This document shows, piece after piece, positions 8,257-16,600 of a stretch of 17,203 bases of DNA. Source of the stretch: an uncultured Bacteroidota bacterium. Lineage in GTDB: Bacteria; Bacteroidota; Bacteroidia; Flavobacteriales; Flavobacteriaceae. Positions within the stretch are counted from its first letter, which is position 1; each line of letters begins with the position of its first letter. The DNA lies in contig CAIXNQ010000153.1 of assembly GCA_903920835.1 (NCBI GenBank), positions 1 to 17,203 on the forward strand, in the 5' to 3' direction. The notes under the pieces were generated by a model that did not search any database, had not been told where the DNA came from, and saw nothing but the letters and a program-made list of their open reading frames with translations. The position numbers and the translations under genes are program-made.

Positions 8257-9869
8257 TATTCTTTACTTTTTTTTAATTCAACCGATTGAATAATTCGTTC
8301 TGTAATTTTGTTGGCATATTGATCGCCTTCTTCGTGCAAGACAACTATTTGTTGAAATCCGCCTTCTTCTTTAAAAACGAGCACATCAAAATAGACTTTT
8401 ACACTTTTCTTTAAAATTGGGTCGAGTTTAGAAAAAGTCCCAAAACCTTTAATTCCTTCTGCACCATTTGGGGTTTGAAAATCGGTGTGTTGAACTACTA
8501 AATTCTGACCGCCAAAAGAGTTTACAATGCCATTCAATCCTTGTTCTAAATCGTATTTCATTTCTTGTTTTGGCAAAGCGGTCATGATGCCTAGATAAAA
8601 ACTACCTTGCATACTTCCGTAAACAAAACAACTTGCTTCTTTAAGCATTGGCGCAATTTCTTTAGGCAACATTTTCATAGCGTCCATGCGCTTGAGCACT
8701 TTTGGAGTTTCTATCTGCACGCTTGGATTTCCATATTCAGAAACAACCCATCTTCCTTCAAGCAATTCTTTTGTAGGATGTCCGATGATGTTGTCTTTAA
8801 CAAAATCATATCCTTTTGTAACCGTTAAGATAATTAATGAAATGATAAAAATCCCAACCGCAATCGCTATTCCTTTGATGATTTGGTCTTTTCTTTTCTT
8901 TTTATTCTTCTGAATTTTCTGCAACTCGTTCAAATGTTCGAGTTCATCTTGTTCGTTGACTTCATTCGGAATTGCTTGATGAAGTGAAACAATCGATTTT
9001 TCGATACGTTTTTTGTCTTCTTCAATTTCAAAATCTAGTGGTTTTGATTTCGCAAATTTCACCAAATCGGCTTGACGCAAAACTCTTTCAAGATTTGATA
9101 ATGATTCTTTGGTAAGCGTCAATTTTTTTTGAGTTGCTGTTTTTCTCAGACTTGCAATAAGTTCGCTAGTGGTATATTCTTTTGCGGGAATTTCAATAAC
9201 TTCTTCGATATATTCTCTAGCAATGTCGGTCAATTCGCTGTAATAGGTTTTGATTTCGCCTTTTTGCCAAAGTTGTTTTTTATCTAACAATTTCAATAAT
9301 CCAATCGCTTTTTCGATTGGTGTTGAAAAAACCAATTCTTCTACAGTATCTTTTTTACGTTTTTTCCTGAGGTAATATCCTATTCCAGCAATAAGCAAGA
9401 TTACAATTGCAACAATCAAATAAATCCACCAATTGCCAAATGAATCGTCGGCTTTTGCAATGGGTTTAATGTCGAACATTTTTTGTTTTAATGTATCGAC
9501 CGCCACATCATAAACCTGAACCGAAAGCGTGTCTGAATAAATTGGTTTTTTGTTGATTAAAATTGGCAAACTCGGAATGGTATATTTTCCTGGTTCAAAT
9601 TGTGTGAGTCCATATTTTTTTATTAATTCATATTGACTCCCTTTTTTAATTGTATCAACCACATAATTTCTAATAACTTCGAGGCTTCCGAAAGTTTTTG
9701 TTGCCGGAAAAGTTACTGTCGATGTGGTGTCAACTGTAGCTTTTAAAGTAAGATTGAACTGTGCGCCAATTTTATTTTTGTTTTTATCAATTTTTGTTTC
9801 CACAGGATTTACTTGTGCAAAAACCCAACTTGAAAACAAAACAAATAAAAAGTAAATGGTATGTTTCAT
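8256..9869 (-). CDS. BatD-like two-TM membrane protein with extra C-terminal domain
   Basis: 537 residues. The signal peptide is 1-18 (ends VFA before QVNPVETK). A beta-rich periplasmic region of about 120 residues follows, with FEPGKYTIPSLPILIN at 91-106 as in BatD and DUF4381-like proteins. A transmembrane segment (about 147-166) and a basic stop-transfer (KKRKK) lead to a helical cytoplasmic domain (175-325, LKLLDKKQLWQKGEIKTYYS). A second transmembrane segment lies at about 331-350. The last 185 residues form an additional domain, mostly alpha/beta, that I do not recognise (GRWVVSEYGNPSVQIETPK and a Cys in ASCFVYGSMQGS). It lies 57 bp after the DUF58 gene and overlaps batA by one base. 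It is likely part of the same membrane complex. The family name is moderately sure, the role inferred. Confidence 0.8.
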   Translation of the reverse strand: MKHTIYFLFVLFSSWVFAQVNPVETKIDKNKNKIGAQFNLTLKATVDTTSTVTFPATKTFGSLEVIRNYVVDTIKKGSQYELIKKYGLTQFEPGKYTIPSLPILINKKPIYSDTLSVQVYDVAVDTLKQKMFDIKPIAKADDSFGNWWIYLIVAIVILLIAGIGYYLRKKRKKDTVEELVFSTPIEKAIGLLKLLDKKQLWQKGEIKTYYSELTDIAREYIEEVIEIPAKEYTTSELIASLRKTATQKKLTLTKESLSNLERVLRQADLVKFAKSKPLDFEIEEDKKRIEKSIVSLHQAIPNEVNEQDELEHLNELQKIQKNKKKRKDQIIKGIAIAVGIFIISLIILTVTKGYDFVKDNIIGHPTKELLEGRWVVSEYGNPSVQIETPKVLKRMDAMKMLPKEIAPMLKEASCFVYGSMQGSFYLGIMTALPKQEMKYDLEQGLNGIVNSFGGQNLVVQHTDFQTPNGAEGIKGFGTFSKLDPILKKSVKVYFDVLVFKEEGGFQQIVVLHEEGDQYANKITERIIQSVELKKSKE

Positions 9870-9926
9870 TTTTATATTTTTAAAAATCTATTGGTTTCAA
9901 TTTACTGAACCAAGTTTTAAAATTAC

Positions 9927-10790
9927 TTATCTCGATTTGAAATAGCCTAACAATTTCGTTACATAGCTTTCGTCAACCCTTGTGTTTACAACTCCAGCAC
10001 CAGATTTACTGAATGTTTCTTTGAAATATTTCACGTTCTCGTTATAATATTTTTCATAATTCAAACGTGTTGTTTTTGAGCCTGTGTTAATCAAATGCGT
10101 TTTTCCGGTTTCGGCATCAAGCATTGAAACTACGCCCAGGTTTGGCATTTTTTCTTCTCTGGAATCATAAACTCTGATTCCTGTAATGTCGTGTTTTTTG
10201 GAAGCAATTTTTAATGTTTGGTCATAATTTTCTGACATAAAATCTGAAATTAAGAACACAATCGCTTTCTTTTTTTGCGTTCCTGACAAGAATTTTAGTG
10301 CTTGTGCCAAATCGGTTTTGTTGCTTTTTGCTTCAAATTCTATCAATTCCCTGATGATTCTCAAAACGTGTGAACGTCCTTTTTTGGGCGGAATATAAAG
10401 TTCTATTTGGTCTGAAAACAACATTAAACCAATCTTGTCGTTGTTTTGAGTTGCCGAAAATGCAAGTGTTGCAGCAATCTCTGTAACCACATCTTTCTTT
10501 AATTGGTTTTTTGTTCCAAAACTTTCAGAACCCGAAATATCGACCATTAACATCATGGTGAGTTCGCGCTCTTCTTCAAAAACTTTTACATAAGGCTCGT
10601 TATATCTTGCGGTAACATTCCAATCAATAGCACGAATATCGTCGCCAAATTGATATTGACGAACTTCCGAAAAAGTCATTCCGCGGCCTTTAAACGAAGT
10701 ATGATATTCGCCCGAAAAGATATGATCGCTCAACCTTCGGGTTTTGATTTCTATTTTACGTACTTTTTTTATAAGCTCTTTTGTATCCAT
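9927..10790 (-). CDS. DUF58 domain protein (VWA-related), bat operon
   Basis: 287 residues, no signal peptide or membrane segment, probably cytoplasmic. The DUF58 signature is clear at 40-62: FSEVRQYQFGD, then RAIDWN and AR. A VWA-like fold follows with a MIDAS-type DISGS at 84-88 and an ISDF loop near 182-185. DUF58 proteins sit next to MoxR genes across bacteria and are thought to be MoxR partners. The start is supported by a strong AGGAGG five bases before the ATG, unusual for this phylum and provided by a palindromic repeat element upstream. Gap to moxR is 95 bp, the widest in the operon. Family call firm; function of the domain unknown. Confidence 0.94.
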   Translation of the reverse strand: MDTKELIKKVRKIEIKTRRLSDHIFSGEYHTSFKGRGMTFSEVRQYQFGDDIRAIDWNVTARYNEPYVKVFEEERELTMMLMVDISGSESFGTKNQLKKDVVTEIAATLAFSATQNNDKIGLMLFSDQIELYIPPKKGRSHVLRIIRELIEFEAKSNKTDLAQALKFLSGTQKKKAIVFLISDFMSENYDQTLKIASKKHDITGIRVYDSREEKMPNLGVVSMLDAETGKTHLINTGSKTTRLNYEKYYNENVKYFKETFSKSGAGVVNTRVDESYVTKLLGYFKSR

Positions 10791-10793
10791 TTT

Positions 10794-10884
10794 CCCCTCC
10801 TAACCTCCCCGAAAGGGAGGAATTGTTTATAAATGTTTAATACCTCCAGTTTTAAAGCCCCTCCTTCGGAGGGGTTTGGGGAGG
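10794..10884. repeat. Pair of facing G/C-rich palindromic (REP-like) elements
   Basis: Two similar units sit in opposite orientation between moxR and the DUF58 gene. The left (10794-10820) has a hairpin CCTCCC/GGGAGG (10804-10809 with 10815-10820). The right (10858-10884) has CCCCTCC/GGAGGGG (10858-10864 with 10868-10874) around a TTC loop. Both carry a further CCCCTCC or GGGGAGG arm outside the hairpin, and reversing one aligns it with the other. Their G/C-rich character contrasts sharply with the AT-rich surroundings. Such palindromes are common between genes in Bacteroidota; in other bacteria REP elements are spread by RAYT transposases. No transposase is visible here. They could shape operon mRNA by slowing decay or lowering read-through. 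Confidence 0.75.
10796..10801 (-). promoter_or_regulatory. Shine-Dalgarno-like AGGAGG before the DUF58 gene
   Basis: On the - strand AGGAGG is followed by GGAAA and the ATG at 10790, an ideal 5-base spacing. None of the neighbouring genes has such a site, and Flavobacterium ribosomes are known to hide their anti-SD tail, so a strong SD is not expected. The G-run belongs to the left palindrome and lies just after its hairpin. It could pair with the CCTCC arms, which would mask it. Confidence 0.55.
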
Positions 10885-10885
10885 A

Positions 10886-11890
10886 TTAAGGTACTTCTAT
10901 TTCGTTTACGATTTTATTAATGATTTCTACAGAAGTAATGTTTTCTGCCTCGGCTTCATAAGTAACACCAATTCTGTGACGCAACACATCGTGAACTACG
11001 GCACGAACGTCTTCTGGAATTACATAACCTCTTCGTTTGATAAACGCATAACATTTTGCAGCATTCGCTAGGTTGATACTTCCTCGGGGTGAAGACCCAA
11101 AACTAATGAGGGGTTTTAAACTTTCTAGTTTGTATTTTTCTGGATAGCGCGTTGCAAAGATTATGTCGAGTATGTATTTTTCGATTTTCTCGTCCATATA
11201 AACTTCTCTAACGGCTTCTTGCGCTCTTAGAATTTGCTCTATAGAAACTACAGCGTTCACTTTTTCGTAGTTTCCTTTAAGGTTTTGACGAATAACCAAT
11301 CGCTCTTCGTCCATTTTTGGATAATCAATCACCGTTTTGAGCATAAAACGATCTACTTGCGCTTCGGGCAACGGATAAGTTCCTTCTTGCTCAATGGGGT
11401 TTTGGGTAGCAAGCACTAAAAATGGTTTGTCTAATTTAAAAGTAGTATCGCCAATAGTCACTTGTTTTTCTTGCATGGCTTCCAGCAACGCCGATTGCAC
11501 TTTGGCTGGCGCACGATTAATCTCGTCTGCCAAGACAAAATTTGCAAAAATTGGACCTTTCTTGATTGAAAATTCGTTTTGTTTAATGTTGTATATCATA
11601 GTCCCCACCACGTCGGCTGGCAATAAATCTGGGGTGAACTGAATACGGCTAAACGATCCTTGAACTGCCTGAGAAAGTGTGTTGATGGCTAACGTTTTTG
11701 CCAATCCCGGCACCCCTTCTAAGAGAATATGTCCTTGACCCAAAAGCCCGATTAATAGCCGCTCTACCATGTGTTTTTGACCTACAATGACTTTGTTCAT
11801 TTCCATGGTCAGCAAATCGATAAAAGCACTCTCTCTCTCAATTTTTTCATTAATAGCTCTAATGTCTAGAGTTGTTGAATTTTCTTCCAT
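10886..11890 (-). CDS. moxR: MoxR family AAA+ ATPase
   Basis: 334 residues, cytoplasmic. The AAA+ core is complete: Walker A variant GVPGLAKT at 59-66, Walker B VLADEINRAP at 119-128, sensor 1 in ATQNPIEQEGTYPLPEAQVDRF (161-182), with the Arg of VDRF typical of the arginine finger region. The later SFGSSPRGSINL (about 273-284) is the MoxR lid/sensor 2 motif. Family members act as chaperone-like ATPases for VWA proteins, and here the likely clients (DUF58 protein, BatA, BatB) are encoded just downstream. It is the first gene of the - strand run, so operon expression probably starts upstream of it, but I find no convincing TTTG/TANNTTTG promoter in the non-coding region before it. Confidence 0.96.
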   Translation of the reverse strand: MEENSTTLDIRAINEKIERESAFIDLLTMEMNKVIVGQKHMVERLLIGLLGQGHILLEGVPGLAKTLAINTLSQAVQGSFSRIQFTPDLLPADVVGTMIYNIKQNEFSIKKGPIFANFVLADEINRAPAKVQSALLEAMQEKQVTIGDTTFKLDKPFLVLATQNPIEQEGTYPLPEAQVDRFMLKTVIDYPKMDEERLVIRQNLKGNYEKVNAVVSIEQILRAQEAVREVYMDEKIEKYILDIIFATRYPEKYKLESLKPLISFGSSPRGSINLANAAKCYAFIKRRGYVIPEDVRAVVHDVLRHRIGVTYEAEAENITSVEIINKIVNEIEVP

Positions 11891-12205
11891 TTCTTTAATT
11901 TTTGTATTGTAATTTATGTTGCTTAATTTTGACCGTGCAAATTGAATTTTTTTTTAGAAGTTTGATGTTAAAAATTGGTTAAACTTATTTTATAGCCTCT
12001 TTTTTAAGTATGATTTATGATTTTTTCTAAAAATTATGCTAAATTTTATCAAGCAAAACGGGGGTTGTTTTTCTTGAACGACAAACCAAATAAATTTTTA
12101 TAAAGCAAGGGGCATCCGTTTAATAAATCCGAAACCTTGAAACATTCCCAACAGCCGAAATCTTTCAGACATTAAACATTCAGGAATTTAACTCCATTAA
12201 GAACT
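11891..12205. other. Non-coding gap upstream of moxR, nothing definite
   Basis: AT-rich with no open frame longer than a few dozen codons, no tRNA and no clear direct repeat. It should hold the promoter of the moxR-bat operon, but the best candidate, TCAATTTG on the - strand (11936-11943), lacks a TTTG partner at the right distance. T- and A-runs at 11945-11955 and 12000-12005 are unremarkable in such DNA. Confidence 0.5.
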
Positions 12206-12242
12206 AAAAATCCCTTGATTCAAATTAGAACCAAGGGATTTT
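12206..12242. terminator. Bidirectional rho-independent terminator
   Basis: An 11-bp perfect inverted repeat, AAAATCCCTTG (12207-12217) with CAAGGGATTTT (12232-12242), around a 14-base loop. On the - strand the stem ends in a T-run (GGGATTTTT), suiting termination of the gene at 12385-12996. On the + strand it ends in ATTTTAATATTTT. Its position keeps that transcript from running into moxR. Confidence 0.8.
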
Positions 12243-12301
12243 AATATTTTATGACTTTAATGTTTTAAACAATTAACTTTAAAATCAACAACAATTAAAA
12301 C

Positions 12302-12323
12302 AATCGTTTTTTCACAAACGATT
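12302..12323. terminator. Stem-loop, possible second terminator
   Basis: A perfect 8-bp inverted repeat, AATCGTTT (12302-12309) with AAACGATT (12316-12323), loop of 6 bases. On the - strand it is followed by GTTTTAATTG, a weak T-rich tail. It is the middle of three stem-loops after the 12385-12996 gene. Confidence 0.5.
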
Positions 12324-12334
12324 ATAATATTAAT

Positions 12335-12382
12335 GAAGTGATTTAAACTTTTTGCATTTTAACGACAATTTTAAATCACTTC
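12335..12382. terminator. 13-bp perfect stem-loop right after the hypothetical gene
   Basis: GAAGTGATTTAAA (12335-12347) pairs perfectly with TTTAAATCACTTC (12370-12382), with a 22-base loop. It begins two bases after the stop codon of the gene at 12385-12996 on the - strand. There is no proper T-run after it, so it may protect the 3' end of the mRNA or bind a factor rather than terminate alone. Confidence 0.6.
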
Positions 12383-12384
12383 TA

Positions 12385-12996
12385 TTAGCTATATATTACT
12401 TCAACAATATCACTGGCCAATCCAACTTCTTCATCATTAACCACTCCAAAAGCAAAAAACTCCCAATGTTCTGGCTGTCCAGAAACTGCTAACGAATAGC
12501 TATAATTAAAAGGACTTTTGGTCATTCGCCCGACCAACGACCAATCCATGCTTCCTTTTTTGCGGCGGTATAAATTGATGCCATCGGTTCCTTTTTTAAC
12601 AAATTTGACGCGGATTACTCCACCAAAATGAGTAACCGTAATTTTTGATTTAAAGTTCTCAAAATCTGCAGCAGCTGATTGCGAAATAACCCCTAAGTCC
12701 TCACCGATATTTGAAGTATAGCCAGAAACCGTTTTATGATTAGCTATATTGCCTCTCAATTCACCTCCTTGTACTTCTATAGCAGAATCTCTGCCATCAA
12801 GAGCCGATTTTAACTGTTTCTTTCGGCTGTCAATCAATGTTATGCTATCAATAATTTGATCGCATAGTGCTTGTTCACTAGCTACTTCAACTGGGGTCAT
12901 ACCTAGTGCTGCTCCGTGAATACCAATTTTTTCTTTGTAATTCATTGCCCAAATCAAAATTGCTGGATCTGATGTTGGAAAAAAAGATTTTGACAT
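12385..12996 (-). CDS. Hypothetical protein with helical N-terminus and FN3-like C-terminus
   Basis: 203 residues, no signal peptide and no membrane segment. The first part (about 1-100) is mostly helical (IIDSITLIDSRKKQLKSAL, EQALCDQ). The rest (about 115-203) is beta-strand-rich with a fibronectin type III-like pattern: IRVKFVKKGTDGINLYRRKK, then SWLVGR-type strands, FFAFGVVNDEEVGLASDIVEV. I recognise this as a conserved Bacteroidota layout without a known function. It stands alone, read away from the adhesin gene, with its own stem-loop terminators and a TATTTTTG -7 motif 39 bp upstream. It is a complete gene by codon pattern and its clean ends. Confidence 0.8.
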   Translation of the reverse strand: MSKSFFPTSDPAILIWAMNYKEKIGIHGAALGMTPVEVASEQALCDQIIDSITLIDSRKKQLKSALDGRDSAIEVQGGELRGNIANHKTVSGYTSNIGEDLGVISQSAAADFENFKSKITVTHFGGVIRVKFVKKGTDGINLYRRKKGSMDWSLVGRMTKSPFNYSYSLAVSGQPEHWEFFAFGVVNDEEVGLASDIVEVIYS

Positions 12997-13034
12997 TTTT
13001 AAAAAAGTTTTAAATTAATAAATATTTTTTATTA

Positions 13035-13042
13035 CAAAAATA
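13035..13042 (-). promoter_or_regulatory. Possible Bacteroidota -7 box of the hypothetical gene
   Basis: The - strand reads TATTTTTG, matching TANNTTTG, 38 bases before the ATG at 12996. This would give a leader of about 30 bases. No TTTG -33 partner is found at the usual distance, so only half of the promoter is supported. Confidence 0.4.
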
Positions 13043-13170
13043 ACAGATAAAATTTAAAATTATTATACCTGATTGTGTTAATTTTTACTTAATAAAATCA
13101 TAAAAAACAACAATAAGTGTCGGCTAAAGGTGTTTTAATTAAATTTTAATCTATTCGAATTTATGGCGTA

Positions 13171-13464
13171 GCTAGTTTATCAAAAAAAATAGCGGGATTT
13201 TTTTGCTACAGTGCTAGATTTTTTTTGTGGAGCACCAGATTTTTTTTGAAAAAAGCCAGAATTTTTTGCTCATTTGCTAGATTTTTTTCTTGAAGTACTA
13301 GATTTTTTTTCAAAAATGCTGGATTTATTGGTTCGAGTGCTGGATTATTTTTTAAAAAAGCCGGATTTTTTTGTTAGAATACCAGATTTTTTTGATGTAG
13401 TGCTAGATTTTTTTTAAGGAAATCTGGGTTTTAAGGAGTAGTCACTAGATTGTGTAAACTCTAA
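13171..13464. repeat. Array of 14 degenerate 21-bp units with phased T-tracts
   Basis: Units start at 13171 and then every 21 bases without a single slip (13192, 13213, 13234, 13255, 13276, 13297, 13318, 13339, 13360, 13381, 13402, 13423, 13444). The core on the + strand is RCYRGATTTTTTT, followed by 8 variable bases. Units 2-7 and 10-12 have T-runs of 6-8; the outer units and units 8-9 are decayed or interrupted. Core differences are nearly all transitions. Several spacers carry A-runs (13249-13254, 13312-13316, 13354-13359). No strand is open across the array. 21 bp is two helical turns, so all T-tracts face the same side and curvature is predicted. It lies 132 bp upstream of the adhesin promoter -33 box. 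Confidence 0.9.
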
Positions 13465-13596
13465 AATCTTTTCAATATTTAAATCCCGAAAGAATAATCT
13501 GTAAACAATAATTATTGGCTCAAAACTTTTATTTTTGAAAATTAAAGCTTTTTGCCTTTTGACTTTCAACTATCTCTCGTAGTTTTTTTCTAAAAT

Positions 13597-13628
13597 TTTG
13601 CTGATGTTAATCAAATCAATTACATTTG
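13597..13628 (+). promoter_or_regulatory. Bacteroidota promoter of the adhesin gene
   Basis: TTTG at 13597-13600, a 20-base spacer, then TACATTTG at 13621-13628. This matches the phylum consensus TTTG-N17-23-TANNTTTG at every defined base. Transcription should start around 13634, leaving a leader of about 50 bases before the ATG at 13684. The phased T-tract array ends 132 bp upstream of the -33 box. Confidence 0.78.
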
Positions 13629-13683
13629 GCGATTAAACAAGATTTAACCATTATTATAGTACTCATTTACATAAAATAATATT

Positions 13684-16600
13684 ATGAAAAAATTATTACT
13701 CTTTTTTGCTATACTTTTTTCTTCTTTTCAAATAGCTTTCGGACAGAGTCAATCAAATGTTCCTTCAGATCATTGCGGCGGAGCTAACCCTGCCTGTGCT
13801 GGTGGAGGTTTTAATTATGCGAATGTTCATGCTAATCAAAACAATGATCATAATGCACATAATATTGACCCACTGGTTAATTACAGTTGTTTAATTAATC
13901 AACCAAATCCAAACTGGTTTTATTTGCAAATCGGAGTAACAGGCACTTTAACTTTTTCAATTTCACAAAATACAGGCCCTAACGGTACAGGAACTCCTAT
14001 AGATGTTGATTACATTCTCTGGGGTCCATTTGCGACAAGTGATGTTTGTGGAACTGGTTTAAATGGTCATATAGCAAATAATACTCAGACCTCAGGGGCA
14101 AATGATGCATGTAGTTTTAGTGCTGCGGCCGTTGAAAATTTTACTATCAATGGTGTTGTGGGTCAATATTATAAATTATTAGTTACTAATTACGCCAATG
14201 CTGCGGGGTATATCACGATTAATCAAACCAATTACCCAAATCCAGCATTACCTCCACCAACAGGTGTTGGTTCTACAGATTGTTCTATTGTATGTCCTTT
14301 GTCATTAGGTCAAACACCAACTATTTGCCAAGGTCAATCCACAATTTTAATTGCAAACCTAAATGGTCAATCTGCAACTTCATTTACTTGGACCTCATCT
14401 GTAGCAGGTTTTGTTACGCAACATACACAATCAATTACAGTAACACAACCCGGTACTTATAATGTAGCAGTTACACGAACAGGATGCCCTACAAACAACA
14501 AGTCCATAACTGTTTTGGCGCCTATACCATTGCCCATCAATACCTCTCCGCCAGCAGTAACAGCTTGTGCAGGTCAGCCTTTTAATTTAAGTAGTAATGT
14601 GAACACCATACTAAACGGGCTTTCTGCTGCAGATTATGATGTTTCGTTCTATAATAGTTTGATAGATGCGCAACAGTCTAGTAGTCCAATAACAAACCCT
14701 GGTGCATATCCTGGTACGGCGGGAGAAACCATATACGTGGGTGTTAGTGGCACTTCTGGTTGTGTAACTACTACCACTTTTACATTGGCAAATGTGCCTT
14801 GTCTTCTTGCCGCTTCAAACTCTGGTCCTATTTGTTCTGGAGCTACCGTAAACCTCACCGCTTCGGGCATGCCTGCAGGCTTTACGTATGCTTGGTCGGG
14901 GCCCAATAACACCAGTCCAACTGGTTTTACATCAACTTCTCAAAACCCCACCAATGTGGCGGTTCCTACTGCACCCGGCAGTTATACTTATACGGTCACT
15001 GCCACTCAAGGCACAACGGTTTATACGCAATCAACAGTTGTAGTTGTTAACCCATTGCCAGCTACTGTAACTATTTCGGGTTCAACAGCAGTTTGTTCGG
15101 GCACTAGTGCTCAAATAACTTTTACTGGCACGCCCTTTAGCGTGGTAACTTATAATCTAAACTCAGGTGCCAGCACCACCATTCCGTTAGACGCAACGGG
15201 TGGGGCTACTTTGCCAACAGGCAACATTACAGCAACCGCCACATATAATTTAGTGAGTGCAAGTTTGGGCAGTTGTTCTAAAGTCCAAACGGGTTCGGCA
15301 ATTGTCACTATCAATCCGCCATTAACCGCTTCTGTGGCAACGGTACTTCCTATTTGTTCTGGTGCAAGTACTAATTTTGTTTTTTCGGGCACACCCAATA
15401 CGGTAGTAACTTATACTCTTAACGGCGGCACGAATCAAACTATTCCTTTAGGTACTAATGGTTCAGCAACATTAGCTACAGGAAATATTACCGCTAATGT
15501 TACTTGCGCTTTGGTGAGTGTGTCAAATCCAACGACAGGTTGTTCGCAAACTGTTTCAGGTTCAAGCACCGTTACAGTAAATCCAATGCCAACAGTAACC
15601 ATTTCGGGCACTACTAGCATTTCTGTAAACTCAGCAACCACTGTAACATTCAATGGCACACCAAATGCTTCTGTTGACTATACCGTTAATGGTGGTTTTA
15701 TTCAAACAATCATCTTGAGTCCTGCGGGTGTTGCCGTGCTTGCCACAGGAAACCTATCCGTAAACACTACTTATGCTTTGGTGAGTGCTACATTGCCATC
15801 AACAGGTTGCACCAACAGTCAAAATGGAGCTGCAGTGATAACCATGATTACAAGTTTAATTACAGCAACAAACTCTGGTCCTGTTTGTGCAGGCGCAACG
15901 ATGAATTTAATTTGCAACAACCCAGACACTACTCCAGGGTACACCTATTCTTGGCATGGGCCAAGTTATTCGTCAAACGTAAAAAATCCGTCAGCGATAT
16001 TGGCACCAACTCTACCAGGGTCTTATACCTATACGGTAACAGCTACTTTAGGAACTAACGTTTTTCCAGCTTCAACCATCGTTGTGGTTAATCCTATCCC
16101 AACGGTTACAATAGCACCAACTACTGTCGCTATCTGTTCTGGAACAGGAACTACAATAGCATTGTCGGGCACTGCTAACAGCACCATTACTTATAATATA
16201 AATTCAGGAACAAATGTTACAATTCGGTTAGACGCAAATGGTGTAGCTAATATTCCCACAGGTAATTTAAGTTCAAATACGGTTTATTCATTAGTTAGTG
16301 CTTCATTAAGTCCGTGTTCTCAATTGCAAACAGGCCTAGCTACAATTACAGTAAATCCACTGCCAACTGCAACAATTTCTGGCAGCACAGGGGTTTGTTT
16401 AAACGGAACACCTCCAGTTGTTACATTTACAGGAGCTAATGGAACAGCACCATATACTTTTAGTTATACTATTAATAATGGTTCGGTTCAAACAATAACC
16501 ACAACAGGAAGCAATAGTGCTGTTACAATTACTGCCCCAACAGCTGCAATAGGAACATTTAATTATAATTTAGTTTCTGTTACAGACGCTTCATCATCAG

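Noticed and set aside
11936..11943. moxR promoter candidate TCAATTTG
   Set aside because: One mismatch to TANNTTTG and no TTTG partner at 17-23 bases.
13171..13464. CRISPR array
   Set aside because: Unit is 21 bp with a 13-bp degenerate core and only about 8 variable bases, no palindromic repeat and no cas gene.
13171..13464. Plasmid-type iterons for replication
   Set aside because: Period fits, but no rep, par or dnaA-box cluster is visible; kept only as an alternative.
14649..15659. Minus-strand frames in the repeat protein (14649-14912, 15150-15398, 15435-15659)
   Set aside because: They recur because the modules repeat, have no start signals, and the + strand frame is open across all of them with signal peptide and domain logic.
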